NCBI RefSeq assembly: GCF_020991365.1
Contig: NZ_JAJLRA010000003.1
Location: forward strand, 62,001-126,000
DNA from: Streptacidiphilus sp. ASG 303
GTDB lineage: Bacteria > Actinomycetota > Actinomycetes > Streptomycetales > Streptomycetaceae
Direction: 5' to 3'
DNA: 64,000 bases
The notes below the pieces were generated by a model. It had not been told where the DNA came from. It made no database searches and saw only the letters and a program-made list of their open reading frames with translations. This document shows positions 1 to 8,907 of the stretch, piece after piece (within the stretch, counting starts at the first letter, position 1; each line of letters starts with the position of its first letter). The position numbers and the translations under genes are program-made.

Positions 1-783
1 CTCGCGGTCGTCTTCTACGGCGCCGTGGCGCTGTCCGGCCACTTCACCATCAACTGGGCGATGTGGCCGCTGACCGTGGGCGGCCTGGCGATCCCCGCCT
101 ACTACCTGCTCCGGATCAAGCGCGACCGCGACCTGAGCCGGGACGAGCAGTCGAAGATGACCGGGTACGTCTGGTTCTTCGTGGCCGCCGCCATCTTCTG
201 GATGATCTACGACCAGTCCGGCTCGACGCTGAACCTGTTCGCGGAGAACAACACCTCCTCCACGCTCCTCGGCTTCGGCTTCCCCGCCAGCTGGTTCCAG
301 TCCCTGAACCCGCTGATGATCATGGCGCTGGCGCCGCTCTTCGCCTGGCTGTGGGTCGCCCTCGCCCGGCGCGCGAAGGAGCCGAGCACCACGGTCAAGT
401 TCGCCTACGGCCTGCTGCTGATCGGCGCGTCCTTCCTGGTCATGATGCTGGCCCAGGCCGCCGCCTCCGACGGCACCAAGGTGAGCCCGCTGTGGCTGAC
501 CGTGGTCTACCTGATCCAGACCGTCGGCGAGCTGTGCCTGTCCCCGGTGGGCCTGTCGGTGACCACCAAGCTGGCGCCGCAGAAGTACGCCAGCCAGATG
601 ATGGGCGTGTGGTTCCTCGCCGTGACCGCGGGCGACTGCGTCACCGCGCTGGTGCAGCTGGCGGGCGCCAACATCGACAGCCAGGGGTACTTCGCCTTCC
701 AGGGCGTCCTGGCGGTGCTGGCCGGCGTCGCCGTGGTGATGTACCGCCGCAAGGTGGTCGCCCTCATGGGCGACGTGCACTGA
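1..783 (+). CDS. POT/PTR-family proton-dependent peptide transporter, C-terminal part (5' end outside window)
   Basis: The frame is open from base 1 and ends at TGA 781-783, giving the last 260 residues of a membrane protein; the N-terminal half lies upstream of the window. The segment has several hydrophobic helices. It carries features of bacterial di-/tripeptide:H+ symporters: the helix with ELCLSPVGLSVTTKLAP, followed by the QMMGVWFL stretch typical of late POT helices. Such proteins import small peptides across the cytoplasmic membrane using the proton gradient. A strong hairpin follows the stop and separates it from the convergent gene. The family call is firm; substrate is unknown. Confidence 0.85.
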   Translation, partial: LAVVFYGAVALSGHFTINWAMWPLTVGGLAIPAYYLLRIKRDRDLSRDEQSKMTGYVWFFVAAAIFWMIYDQSGSTLNLFAENNTSSTLLGFGFPASWFQSLNPLMIMALAPLFAWLWVALARRAKEPSTTVKFAYGLLLIGASFLVMMLAQAAASDGTKVSPLWLTVVYLIQTVGELCLSPVGLSVTTKLAPQKYASQMMGVWFLAVTAGDCVTALVQLAGANIDSQGYFAFQGVLAVLAGVAVVMYRRKVVALMGDVH

Positions 784-799
784 CGCACGGCACAGCGGA

Positions 800-843
800 G
801 GGGCCCGGGGCCGGTACGGAGATCCGTACCGGCCCCGGGCCCC
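800..843. terminator. Bidirectional hairpin terminator between convergent genes
   Basis: Arms 800-819 and 824-843 are perfectly complementary over 20 bp with a 4-nt loop. The hairpin starts 17 bp after the transporter stop and lies 51 bp before the stop of the convergent ATP-binding gene. Like most streptomycete terminators it lacks a clear U-tract. Confidence 0.85.
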
Positions 844-894
844 TCACCGTTCCGCCGTCCCGCGGGCCGGGGCCGCTGCGCCCCGGGAAGGCCC

Positions 895-1428
895 TCAGGA
901 GCGCGCCCAGGGGGCGTCCAGCTCCACCCAGACCGTCTTCCCGGGCCCGGCGGTCCCGTCGGCGGAGACGCCGTCCGCGGCCGGGGCGGGGTGCCCGACC
1001 ACGCCCCAGCGGCGGCTGAGCCGGCCCACGATGTGCAGGCCGTGGCCGCCCGGCTTGCCCCGCTCGTGGGGCCGGCGCGGCTCGGGGTGGGACGGGTTCG
1101 CGTCGGCCACCTCGATCCGCAGCGCGTCGTCCGTGCAGTGCAGCAGCAGCTCCTGGGGGCCGCCCGCGTGCAGGCAGGCGTTGGTGACGAGCTCCGAGAC
1201 CACCAGCAGCACGTCCTCCGCGACCGCCAGCGCCTCCTCGTCCTCCCCCGGCAGCCACTCCCAGTCCTCCAGGGCCCCCCGGGTGAAGTCGCGGCTGCGA
1301 GCCACCACACCCTTGGTCCCGGCCAGCGCCAGACGGCGCACCTGGCCGCCCGGTGGCAGGGAGGAAGGCCTCCTGCGGCCACCGGAGGTGTGGGGGTCCT
1401 CCGGCACCCGAGGCCGGATGGTGCTCAT
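895..1428 (-). CDS. ATP-binding anti-sigma factor / serine kinase (RsbW-SpoIIAB-like HATPase)
   Basis: 177 residues from ATG 1428, preceded by GGAGGGG. The protein is a single histidine-kinase-like ATPase fold: an N-box with VVSELVTNACLHAG around residues 77-89 and a glycine-rich loop GGHGLHIVG around 127-135. This architecture is typical of anti-sigma factors that bind a SigB/F-type sigma factor and can phosphorylate an STAS antagonist. The gene next to it encodes an STAS protein and a SigB-type sigma gene lies just beyond, so the three probably form one partner-switching unit. From memory, a similar trio (SigI with its partners) lies next to hutI in S. coelicolor. The specific sigma partner is inferred from position only. 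Confidence 0.82.
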   Translation of the reverse strand: MSTIRPRVPEDPHTSGGRRRPSSLPPGGQVRRLALAGTKGVVARSRDFTRGALEDWEWLPGEDEEALAVAEDVLLVVSELVTNACLHAGGPQELLLHCTDDALRIEVADANPSHPEPRRPHERGKPGGHGLHIVGRLSRRWGVVGHPAPAADGVSADGTAGPGKTVWVELDAPWARS

Positions 1429-1571
1429 GCCGCCCCTCCGTTTCGCTGCGGTCCACTGCGCGCCGTCCCGGCCGCGGTGTCGACCGCGGGCGCCGCCGCG
1501 CACACCGACCCGGCCCGCCCCGGCCGGATCCTGCCGGCTCTCCTGCCCGCACTTCGCCGGTGGATGCACAT

Positions 1572-1997
1572 CTACCGGTCCGCCAGCGCCTCGTCGAGGG
1601 AGCCGTGCACCCGGAAGACGGTCTCCGCCCCGGTGATCTCGAACACGCGGGCCACCGCGGGCCGCATGGCCGCGAGGTGGACGGCGCCGCCCGCCTCCTG
1701 GGCCCGCAGCCGGGCGGCGAGGAGCACGTTGAGGCCGGTGGAGTCGCAGAAGAGCAGGTCCGAGCAGTCGACGACGATGCGGTCCTCGCCCTCGTCGAGG
1801 GCCCGCTCCAGCGGTCCCCGCAGCAGGTCGGCGGTGTCGTGGTCCAGCTCCCCCGAGGGGGCGACCACCACGCTCCCGGCGACGCTGCGCACCGCGACGG
1901 CGAGCCGGTCGGCCCCTGCGGCCTCCCCCGGCGTCAGCCCCACGGCGTCGCCGCCCGCGCTGTCCGAGCCGGGCGTACCGGCTGATCCACGGTCCAT
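1572..1997 (-). CDS. Anti-sigma factor antagonist (STAS domain)
   Basis: 141 residues; ATG 1997 follows GGGAGG at good spacing. The STAS domain occupies about residues 35-138. The phospho-acceptor motif CDSTGLNVL places the expected serine at residue 86. When unphosphorylated, such proteins sequester the ATPase-type anti-sigma factor and release the sigma factor. The gene is co-directional with the downstream anti-sigma gene (143-bp gap) and divergent from the sigma gene at 2154, with about 156 bp between the start codons. The N-terminal 30 residues are an acidic, Gly/Ala-rich extension without known function. Confidence 0.85.
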   Translation of the reverse strand: MDRGSAGTPGSDSAGGDAVGLTPGEAAGADRLAVAVRSVAGSVVVAPSGELDHDTADLLRGPLERALDEGEDRIVVDCSDLLFCDSTGLNVLLAARLRAQEAGGAVHLAAMRPAVARVFEITGAETVFRVHGSLDEALADR

Positions 1998-2153
1998 CTA
2001 TGACCTCCCGGCGCCATCATCCCCCATCCCGGGCGATGAACTCGGCTTGCATCCTTGCAGACGGTCGGGGTAGGCAGGAACAAGAGGTGTCCGTACACGG
2101 AGGTGGCATGGCAGCCAACCATGCGCATCCCACCCGAGGGAGGAGCATCACCC

Positions 2154-3083
2154 ATGGCAGCCCAGCTCGACGCCACGCGGCACGACGACGCGTCGTCGGA
2201 GACGGCGCGCACCGCGGCAGCGGAGCGGCCGGAGGCGGCCGCGCAGGTCACGGGAGCGCCGGTCCGCCGGCCCGCCTCGCTGGGGGACCTGCCGGAGATC
2301 CCGCCCGCGGACACGGTCGGCCCCCTGGACGCCAGGGCGCTCTCCAAGGTGCTCTTCCGCCGTATGGAGACCCTGGAGGAGGGCACGCACGAGCACGCCT
2401 ACGTGCGTAACACCCTCATCGAGCTCAACCTCGCCCTGGTGAAGTTCGCCGCCTCCCGGTTCCGCTCCCGCAGCGAGCCGATGGAGGACATCGTCCAGGT
2501 CGGCACGATCGGCCTGATCAAGGCGATCGACCGGTTCGAGATGGACCGCGGGGTGGAGTTCCCCACCTTCGCCATGCCCACGATCATCGGTGAGATCAAG
2601 CGGTTCTTCCGCGACACCAGCTGGGCCGTCCGGGTACCGCGCCGCCTGCAGGAGCTGCGGCTCGACCTGGCCAAGGCCACCGACGAGCTGGCGCAGCAGC
2701 TGGACCGCGCCCCCACCGTCGCCGAGCTCGCCCGCAAGCTGGACATCCCCGAGGACGAGGTCGTCGAGGGCATGGCCGTGAGCAACGCCTACACCGCCAG
2801 CTCGCTGGACGCGCAGCCCGAGGAGGACGAGACCGAGGGCGCGCTCGCCGACCGCATCGGCTACGAGGACCACGGCATGGAGGGCATCGAGTACCGCGAG
2901 TCCCTCAAGCCGCTGATCGCCGGGCTGCCCGAGCGCGACCGCCGGATCCTCTCGCTGCGCTTCGTCGGCAACATGACGCAGTCGGAGATCGGTGCCGAGC
3001 TGGGCATCTCCCAGATGCACGTCTCGCGGCTGCTCACCCGGACGCTGACCCGGCTGCGGGCCGGGCTCCTCGTGGAGGAGTGA
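2154..3083 (+). CDS. RNA polymerase sigma factor, SigB/SigF/SigG subfamily
   Basis: 309 residues from ATG 2154, which follows GGGAGGAG at 8-nt spacing; upstream in-frame ATGs (2121, 2055) lack a comparable site. Region 2 includes the HAYVRNTLIELNLALVKFAA stretch and the DIVQVGTIGLIKAIDRFE core-binding/-10 segment. Region 3 follows, then region 4 with helix-turn-helix MTQSEIGAELGISQMHVSRLL. It directs RNA polymerase to stress-type promoters and is likely controlled by the divergent anti-sigma/STAS pair. Position beside hutI suggests it is the SigI-type paralogue, but the SigB family is large in Streptomyces and I cannot assign it from sequence alone. Confidence 0.88.
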   Translation: MAAQLDATRHDDASSETARTAAAERPEAAAQVTGAPVRRPASLGDLPEIPPADTVGPLDARALSKVLFRRMETLEEGTHEHAYVRNTLIELNLALVKFAASRFRSRSEPMEDIVQVGTIGLIKAIDRFEMDRGVEFPTFAMPTIIGEIKRFFRDTSWAVRVPRRLQELRLDLAKATDELAQQLDRAPTVAELARKLDIPEDEVVEGMAVSNAYTASSLDAQPEEDETEGALADRIGYEDHGMEGIEYRESLKPLIAGLPERDRRILSLRFVGNMTQSEIGAELGISQMHVSRLLTRTLTRLRAGLLVEE

Positions 3084-3137
3084 CCACCCGCCGCACGGCC
3101 TCGCCGGCCACCCGTACGCACCCCCGCCGCCCCGGAG

Positions 3138-3165
3138 CGCGCCGCCGTCCCGGGGCGGCGGCGCG
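3138..3165. terminator. Hairpin between sigma factor gene and hutI
   Basis: Arms 3138-3147 and 3156-3165 (CGCGCCGCCG / CGGCGGCGCG) with an 8-nt loop, in the 123-bp gap between two convergent genes. Confidence 0.65.
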
Positions 3166-3206
3166 TTCCGGCGCGCGGGGGCCGGAGGCCGGCGGACGGA
3201 CCCGGG

Positions 3207-4376
3207 TCAGAGCTCCCGCACGCCGCCGCGCCAGACGGCGGAGACCAGGGGCACCCCGGGCCGGTAGGCGAGGTGGACGTGGGAGGGCGCGTCCAGCAGC
3301 ACCAGGTCGGCGCGGGCGCCGGGGGCGATCCGGCCGACGTCGGTGCGGCGCAGGGCGCGGGCGCCGCCCGCGGTGGCGGCGTGCACGGCCTCGTCCGGGG
3401 TCATGCCCATCTCCCGGACGGCGACCGCGACGCAGAACGGCATCGAGGTGGTGAAGCTGGAGCCGGGGTTGCAGTCCGTGGAGAGGGCCACGGCGGCGCC
3501 CGCGTCCAGCAGGCGGCGCGCGTCCGGGTAGGGGGCGCGGGTGGAGAACTCGGCGCCGGGCAGCAGGGTGGCGACGGTGTCCGAGGAGGCCAGGGCGGCC
3601 ACGTCGGCGTCGTCCAGGTGGGTGCAGTGGTCGGCGGAGGCGGCGCCCAGCTCCACGGCGAGCTGCACGCCGGGGCCGGGGCCGAGCTGGTTGGCGTGGA
3701 CGCGGGGGACGAGCCCGCGGGCCGCCCCGGCGTTCAGGACGGCGCGGGCCTGGTCCCCGTCGAAGGCGCCGCGCTCGCAGAAGACGTCCACCCAGCGGGC
3801 GTGCGGGGCGCAGGCGTCGAGCATGGGCCCGGTGACGAGGTCGACGTAGCCCGCCGGGTCGTCCGCGTACTCGGGGGCGACGACGTGGGCGCCCAGGTAG
3901 GTCGTCTCGGGGGTGTGCCGGGCGGCGATCCGCAGGGCACGGGCCTCGTCCTCCACGGTGAGGCCGTAGCCGGACTTGCACTCCACGGTGGTGGTGCCCT
4001 GCCGCAGCGCCTCCCGGACCAGGCGGGCGACGCCCGCGTCCAGCTCGGCGTCGGTCGCGGCGCGGGTGGCGGCGACGGTGGTGCGGATGCCGCCCGCCGT
4101 GTAGGGCCGCCCGGACATGCGGGCGGCGAACTCGGCGGTGCGGTCCCCGGCGAAGACCAGGTGGGCGTGGGAGTCGACGAAGCCGGGCAGCGCGGCACGG
4201 CCGCCCGCGTCGTGCACGGTGTCGGCGGCGGGGGCGGCCGCGGCCGGTCCGGTCCAGGCGACGCGGCCGTCCTCCAGGACGACGGCGGCGTCGGCGAGCA
4301 GGCCGAGGGGGCCGGTGCCGTGCGCCTCGTCGTTGGTGACGAGGCTGCCGATGCCGGTGATCAGGGTGGCGGTCAT
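3207..4376 (-). CDS. hutI: Imidazolonepropionase
   Basis: 389 residues; ATG 4376 is preceded by GGAAG. The amidohydrolase fold shows the metal-binding HAH pair at residues 70 and 72 ([11 protein letters not shown]), the conserved CKSGYGL segment, HANQLG, and [10 protein letters not shown] near the C terminus, all typical of HutI. It hydrolyses 4-imidazolone-5-propionate to N-formimino-L-glutamate, the third step of histidine breakdown. It is the last gene of a minus-strand run hutU - M20 hydrolase - formimidoylglutamate deiminase - hutI, and starts 28 bp after the previous stop. Length fits the family. Confidence 0.93.
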   Translation of the reverse strand: MTATLITGIGSLVTNDEAHGTGPLGLLADAAVVLEDGRVAWTGPAAAAPAADTVHDAGGRAALPGFVDSHAHLVFAGDRTAEFAARMSGRPYTAGGIRTTVAATRAATDAELDAGVARLVREALRQGTTTVECKSGYGLTVEDEARALRIAARHTPETTYLGAHVVAPEYADDPAGYVDLVTGPMLDACAPHARWVDVFCERGAFDGDQARAVLNAGAARGLVPRVHANQLGPGPGVQLAVELGAASADHCTHLDDADVAALASSDTVATLLPGAEFSTRAPYPDARRLLDAGAAVALSTDCNPGSSFTTSMPFCVAVAVREMGMTPDEAVHAATAGGARALRRTDVGRIAPGARADLVLLDAPSHVHLAYRPGVPLVSAVWRGGVREL

Positions 4377-4404
4377 GGGTCGCTTCCTGCCGCGCGGGGC
4401 GGCG

Positions 4405-5775
4405 CTACCGGCCGCGCAGGGCGGCGATCGAGTCCCGCAGGGCGGCGGGCACGTCGGGGACCAGCTGGTGGACGCCGTCGCGGACGACGTGGCGGCCGCC
4501 CACCACGACGTGGCGGACGTCGGCGGCGGACGCCGCGAACACCGCGGTCTCGGCGCCGAGCCGGGGGACGGCGCCGGCGGTGCGCACGGAGTCCAGGGCG
4601 ACGGCGGTGAGGTCGGCGAGGGCGCCCGGCTCGATCCGGCCGGCCTCCTCCCAGCCCAGGGAGGCGTGGCCGTCCTCGCCGGCGGCGCGCAGCAGGGCGG
4701 CGGCGGTCCAGTGGCCGCGGCGGCGGGTGCGCAGCCGCTCGTCCAGCTCCAGGGCGCGGGCCTCCTCGAAGGGGTCGACGACCGCGTGGCTGTCGCTGCC
4801 GAGGGTGATGCGGCAGCCGGCGTCGGCGAGGTCGCGGGCCGGCCCGATGCCGTCGGCGAGGTCGCGCTCGGTGGTGGGGCACATGCAGACGGAGGCCGCG
4901 GAGCCGCCGAGGAGCCGGACGTCCTCACCGGTGAGGTGGGTGGCGTGGACGGCGCTGGTGCGCGGGCCGAGGACGCCGTGGTCGGCGAGGAGCCGGGTGG
5001 GGGTGGCGCCGTGCGCGTCGAGGCAGGCGTCGTTCTCGGCGGTCTGCTCGGAGAGGTGGACGTGCAGCGGGGCGCCGCGCTCCTCCGCCCAGCGGGCGAC
5101 GGTGGCGAGCTGGCCGGCGGGCACGGCCCGCACCGAGTGGACGGCGGCGCCGACCCGGGCGTGGGGGGTGCCGCGGTGGGCGTCGGCGAACGCGGCGGCG
5201 CGGGCGGCCCAGGCGTCGGCGTCGCCGTCGCTGAAGCGCCGCTGGTGGGGCTCGGGGGCGGCGCCGAAGCCGGAGGAGAGGTAGCAGGTGTCGAGCAGGG
5301 TGATGCGGATCCCGGCCCGGGCGGCGGCCTCCACCAGCGCCTCGCCCATCGCGTTGGGGTCGGCGTAGGGGGCGCCGCCGGGGGTGTGGTGGACGTAGTG
5401 GAACTCGCCGACGCAGGTGGTGCCCGCGAGCGCCATCTCGGCGTAGACGGCGGTGGCGAGGGCCAGGTAGGTGTCCGGGTCGAGGGCGGCGGCGAAGCGG
5501 TACATCTGGTCGCGCCACGTCCAGAAGGTGCCGGAGCCGACCTGGACGGTGGCCCGCAGCGCCCGGTGGAAGGCGTGCGAGTGGGCGTTGGCCATGCCGG
5601 GCAGCAGCAGGCCGCCGAGGCGGACCGCGCGGGGCGGGCAGGGGCCGGAGCCGGGGGTGACGGCGGTGATGCGGCCGTCGCCCCCGACCTCCACCAGCAC
5701 CTGCTGCTCGACGGCGGGGGCGGGCGCTCCCGGCCGCCGCAGCCAGGCGTGCTCGGCCCAGTAGGCGGTCGTCAC
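4405..5775 (-). CDS. hutF: Formimidoylglutamate deiminase (N-formiminoglutamate iminohydrolase)
   Basis: 456 residues from GTG 5775. The GTG overlaps the stop of the preceding M20 gene by 4 nt, implying translational coupling. The protein is an amidohydrolase with the metal motif [12 protein letters not shown], a SEQTAEND segment and [15 protein letters not shown], all typical of HutF. It converts N-formimino-L-glutamate to N-formyl-L-glutamate and ammonia, defining the five-step histidine pathway rather than the direct HutG route to formamide. It lies between the M20 amidohydrolase and hutI in the same operon. The start is well fixed by the overlap; substrate is inferred from family and context. 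Confidence 0.9.
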   Translation of the reverse strand: MTTAYWAEHAWLRRPGAPAPAVEQQVLVEVGGDGRITAVTPGSGPCPPRAVRLGGLLLPGMANAHSHAFHRALRATVQVGSGTFWTWRDQMYRFAAALDPDTYLALATAVYAEMALAGTTCVGEFHYVHHTPGGAPYADPNAMGEALVEAAARAGIRITLLDTCYLSSGFGAAPEPHQRRFSDGDADAWAARAAAFADAHRGTPHARVGAAVHSVRAVPAGQLATVARWAEERGAPLHVHLSEQTAENDACLDAHGATPTRLLADHGVLGPRTSAVHATHLTGEDVRLLGGSAASVCMCPTTERDLADGIGPARDLADAGCRITLGSDSHAVVDPFEEARALELDERLRTRRRGHWTAAALLRAAGEDGHASLGWEEAGRIEPGALADLTAVALDSVRTAGAVPRLGAETAVFAASAADVRHVVVGGRHVVRDGVHQLVPDVPAALRDSIAALRGR

Positions 5776-7073
5776 CGGCACGCCAGCTCCTCCAGGACGT
5801 CGGCCAGGGCGGCGGCCCCGGCGAGGCAGTCGGACTCCTCGGCGGACTCCGCGGGCGAGTGGGAGACGCCGGTGGGGTTGCGGACGAAGAGCATCGCGGT
5901 GGGCACGGCGGCGGAGAGGATGCCCGCGTCGTGCCCGGCGCCGGTGGGCAGCACCGGCACCTCGCGGCCGGTCGCGGCCCGCACGGCGGCGGCGAGGCGG
6001 TCGCGCAGCGGGACGTCGAAGGAGACGACGGGCGTGTACGACTCGCGGGCCACCTCGACGCGCACCCCCTCGCGGGCGGCGTGCTCCTCGGCGGCGCGGC
6101 GGACCGCCGCCACGGCGTCCTCCAGGGCGGGCTCGTCGGCGGCGCGGGAGTCCAGCCAGCCGCGCACCAGGGAGGCGATGGCGTTGGTGCCGTTGGGCTC
6201 CACGGCGACCCGGCCGAAGGTGGCGAGGGCGCCGCCGCCGCGGGTGTGCTCGCGGGCGGCGAGCACGGCGCCGGCGTAGGCGGCCATGGGGTCGCGGCGG
6301 TCCTCCGGGCGGGTGGTGCCCGCGTGGTTGGCCTCGCCGTGGAAGTCGAACCGCCAGCGGCCGTGCGGCCAGATCGCGGAGGCGACGCCGACGGGGTGGT
6401 CGCCCAGGGCCCGGCCCTGCTCGACGTGGAGCTCGACGAAGGCGCCGATGCGGGTGAGCCGGTCGTCGTCGCGCCCGAGGGCGGCGGGGTCGTGGCCGGC
6501 GCGCTCCATGGCGTCGGCGAGGCGGACCCCGTCCGCGTCGGTCAGCGCGCGGGCCCGCTCCGGCGCCAGGACGCCCGTGGTGAGGCGGGAGCCGGTGCAG
6601 GCGACGCCGAAGCGGGCGCCCTCCTCGTCGCCGAAGTTGACGACGGCGAGCGGCCGGACGGGCCGGGCGCCGCGCCCGCGCAGGGCGTCGACGGCGGCGA
6701 AGGAGGAGACCACGCCGAGCGGGCCGTCGTAGGCGCCCCCGTCGGGCACGGAGTCCAGGTGGGAGCCGGTGACGACGGCGTCCCCGGCCCCGGGGTCGCC
6801 CCACCAGGCCCACTGGTTGCCGTTGCGGTCCACCTCGTACGCCAGGCCGCGGGAGCGGGCCTGCTCCTCGAACCAGGCGCGGCACTCGGCGTCGGCGCCG
6901 TTCCAGGCGTGGCGGCGGTAGCCGCCGGTGGCGCCGTACCGGCCGACGGGCAGCAGCTCCCGCCACATGCGCCGGTACGCGTCACCGGCGGCGCCCAGCC
7001 GCTCCTCGGCGCCGGGCCGCCCCTCGCCGCCGGGACGCTCCCCGGCGGCCCGGGCCTCCTGCGCGGGGGCCAC
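5772..7073 (-). CDS. M20-family amidohydrolase (allantoate amidohydrolase / N-carbamoyl-amino-acid hydrolase type) in the hut operon
   Basis: 433 residues from GTG 7073, directly abutting the hutU stop (7074-7076). The di-metal ligands expected for the carbamoylase/allantoate amidohydrolase group are visible: His105 in GSHLDS, Asp116 in GAYDGPLGV, Glu150/151 in FGDEEGARF, His216 in ELHVEQG and His381 in GAGHDAGIL. Family members cleave N-carbamoyl or ureido groups. Its place between hutU and hutF, and the lack of a recognisable HutG in the window, suggest it may remove the formyl group of N-formylglutamate; that is inference. A true allantoate role would be odd in this operon, as no other ureide genes are nearby. 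Confidence 0.82.
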   Translation of the reverse strand: MAPAQEARAAGERPGGEGRPGAEERLGAAGDAYRRMWRELLPVGRYGATGGYRRHAWNGADAECRAWFEEQARSRGLAYEVDRNGNQWAWWGDPGAGDAVVTGSHLDSVPDGGAYDGPLGVVSSFAAVDALRGRGARPVRPLAVVNFGDEEGARFGVACTGSRLTTGVLAPERARALTDADGVRLADAMERAGHDPAALGRDDDRLTRIGAFVELHVEQGRALGDHPVGVASAIWPHGRWRFDFHGEANHAGTTRPEDRRDPMAAYAGAVLAAREHTRGGGALATFGRVAVEPNGTNAIASLVRGWLDSRAADEPALEDAVAAVRRAAEEHAAREGVRVEVARESYTPVVSFDVPLRDRLAAAVRAATGREVPVLPTGAGHDAGILSAAVPTAMLFVRNPTGVSHSPAESAEESDCLAGAAALADVLEELACR

Positions 7074-8750
7074 TCAGCCCTCCCCGCCCTCGCGCATGGG
7101 GACGCGGACCCCGCGCTCGTCGGCGACCTCGGCGGCGCGGTCGTAGCCGGCGTCGACGTGGCGGATGACGCCCATGCCCGGGTCGTTGGTGAGGACGCGG
7201 CGGATCTTCTCCCCCGCGAGGGCGGTGCCGTCGGCGACGGTGACCTGCCCGGCGTGGATCGAGCGGCCGATGCCGACGCCGCCGCCGTGGTGGATCGAGA
7301 CCCAGGAGGCGCCGGAGGCGACGTTGACCATGGCGTTGAGCAGCGGCCAGTCGGCGATGGCGTCGGAGCCGTCGAGCATGGCCTCGGTCTCCCGGTAGGG
7401 GGAGGCGACGGAGCCGCAGTCGAGGTGGTCGCGGCCGATGACGACCGGCGCGGACAGCTCGCCGCTCCCCACCATGGCGTTGAACCGCTCGCCCGCCCGG
7501 TCGCGCTCGCCGTAGCCCAGCCAGCAGATGCGGGCGGGCAGGCCCTGGAAGTGGACCTTCTCCTGGGCCATGCGGATCCAGCGGGCGAGGGACTCGTTCT
7601 CGGGGAAGAGGTCGAGGACGGCCCGGTCGGTCCTCGCGATGTCCGCCGGGTCGCCGGAGAGCGCGGCCCAGCGGAACGGGCCCTTGCCCTCGCAGAACAG
7701 CGGCCGGATGTAGGCGGGGACGAAGCCGGGGAAGGCGAAGGCGCGCCCGTAGCCGGCGAGCTGCGCCTCGCCGCGGATGGAGTTGCCGTAGTCGAAGACC
7801 TCGGCGCCCCTGTCGAGGAAGCCCACCATCGCCTCCACGTGCCGGGCCATCGACTCCCGGGCCCGCTCGGTGAACTCGGCGGGCTTGGTGCGGGCGTACT
7901 CGGCCATGTCGGCGAAGTCGACGCCGGTCGGCAGGTAGGCGAGCGGGTCGTGGGCGCTGGTCTGGTCGGTGACGATGTCGATCGGCGCGTCCATCGCGAG
8001 GAGCTGCGGGACGAGGTCGGCGGCGTTGCCGAGCAGGCCGATGCTGAGCGGCTCCCGCCGGTCGCGGGCCTCGACGGCGAGCCGGAGCGCGTGCTCGACG
8101 GAGTCGGCCCGCACGTCGAGGTAGCGGTGCTCGATCCGGCGGGCGATGCGGCTGGGGTCGCAGTCGATGCAGAGCGCGACGCCGCCGTTCATGGTGACGG
8201 CGAGGGGCTGGGCGCCGCCCATGCCGCCGAGGCCGGCGGTGAGGGTGACCGTCCCGGCGAGGGTGCCGCCGAAGCGCTTGGCGGCGACGGCGGCGAAGGT
8301 CTCGTAGGTGCCCTGGAGGATGCCCTGGGTGCCGATGTAGATCCACGACCCGGCGGTCATCTGCCCGTACATGGTGAGGCCGAGCTGCTCCAGGCGCCGG
8401 AACTCCTCCCAGTTCGCCCAGTCGCCCACCAGGTTGGAGTTGGCGATGAGGACGCGCGGCGCCCACTCGTGGGTCTGCATGACGCCGACCGGGCGGCCGG
8501 ACTGCACGAGCATGGTCTCGTCCTGCCTGAGGGTGCGCAGGGTGCGGACCATGGCGTCGTACGAGCGCCAGTCGCGGGCGGCCTTGCCGGTGCCGCCGTA
8601 GACGACGAGCTTGTCCGGGTGCTCGGCGACCTCGGGGTCGAGGTTGTTCATGAGCATCCGCAGGGCGGCCTCCTGCTGCCAGCCCTGCGTGCCGAGCGCG
8701 GTGCCGCGGGGCGCCCTGACCTCGCGCGGGCCGCTCTGCTGCTGCGTCAT
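7074..8750 (-). CDS. hutU: Urocanate hydratase
   Basis: 558 residues; ATG 8750 follows GGGAGG. The urocanase signature [10 protein letters not shown] lies at residues 401-410 with the conserved Cys409. The NAD-binding region contains [15 protein letters not shown] (about 171-185). The enzyme hydrates urocanate to 4-imidazolone-5-propionate using tightly bound NAD+, the second step of histidine catabolism. It is the first gene of the minus-strand hut operon and its stop abuts the GTG of the M20 hydrolase. Its promoter lies in the 157-bp gap shared with the divergent caspase-STAND gene. hutH, the first-step enzyme, lies separately about 7.5 kb away. Confidence 0.96.
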   Translation of the reverse strand: MTQQQSGPREVRAPRGTALGTQGWQQEAALRMLMNNLDPEVAEHPDKLVVYGGTGKAARDWRSYDAMVRTLRTLRQDETMLVQSGRPVGVMQTHEWAPRVLIANSNLVGDWANWEEFRRLEQLGLTMYGQMTAGSWIYIGTQGILQGTYETFAAVAAKRFGGTLAGTVTLTAGLGGMGGAQPLAVTMNGGVALCIDCDPSRIARRIEHRYLDVRADSVEHALRLAVEARDRREPLSIGLLGNAADLVPQLLAMDAPIDIVTDQTSAHDPLAYLPTGVDFADMAEYARTKPAEFTERARESMARHVEAMVGFLDRGAEVFDYGNSIRGEAQLAGYGRAFAFPGFVPAYIRPLFCEGKGPFRWAALSGDPADIARTDRAVLDLFPENESLARWIRMAQEKVHFQGLPARICWLGYGERDRAGERFNAMVGSGELSAPVVIGRDHLDCGSVASPYRETEAMLDGSDAIADWPLLNAMVNVASGASWVSIHHGGGVGIGRSIHAGQVTVADGTALAGEKIRRVLTNDPGMGVIRHVDAGYDRAAEVADERGVRVPMREGGEG

Positions 8751-8797
8751 GCGCCTCGACCTCCCTGGTCCGCCGTCCGGGCGGGGTGGATGGAGTC

Positions 8798-8820
8798 ATT
8801 CAAAGTCCGATGCAGTGAAT
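8798..8820. promoter_or_regulatory. AT-rich inverted repeat upstream of hutU
   Basis: ATTCA (8798-8802) and TGAAT (8816-8820) form inverted half-sites with a 13-bp spacer, in the AT-richest part of the gap between hutU and the divergent caspase-STAND gene. It may be the binding site of a hut regulator or simply promoter DNA; no direct evidence. Confidence 0.35.
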
Positions 8821-8907
8821 ATATCCGCACAGCGGGGCCGGGGCCAGAGCACGGGATCCGCGCCGGACGCCTGTACGGCGGGGCGGTCCGGCCGCAGAAT
8901 GTGCGGC

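Noticed and set aside
2108-2410. ATG with a good ribosome binding site (GGAGG at 2099-2103) 46 nt before the sigma factor start
   Set aside because: The frame it opens overlaps the sigma gene out of frame and has Arg/Gly-rich shadow composition; at most a short upstream ORF.
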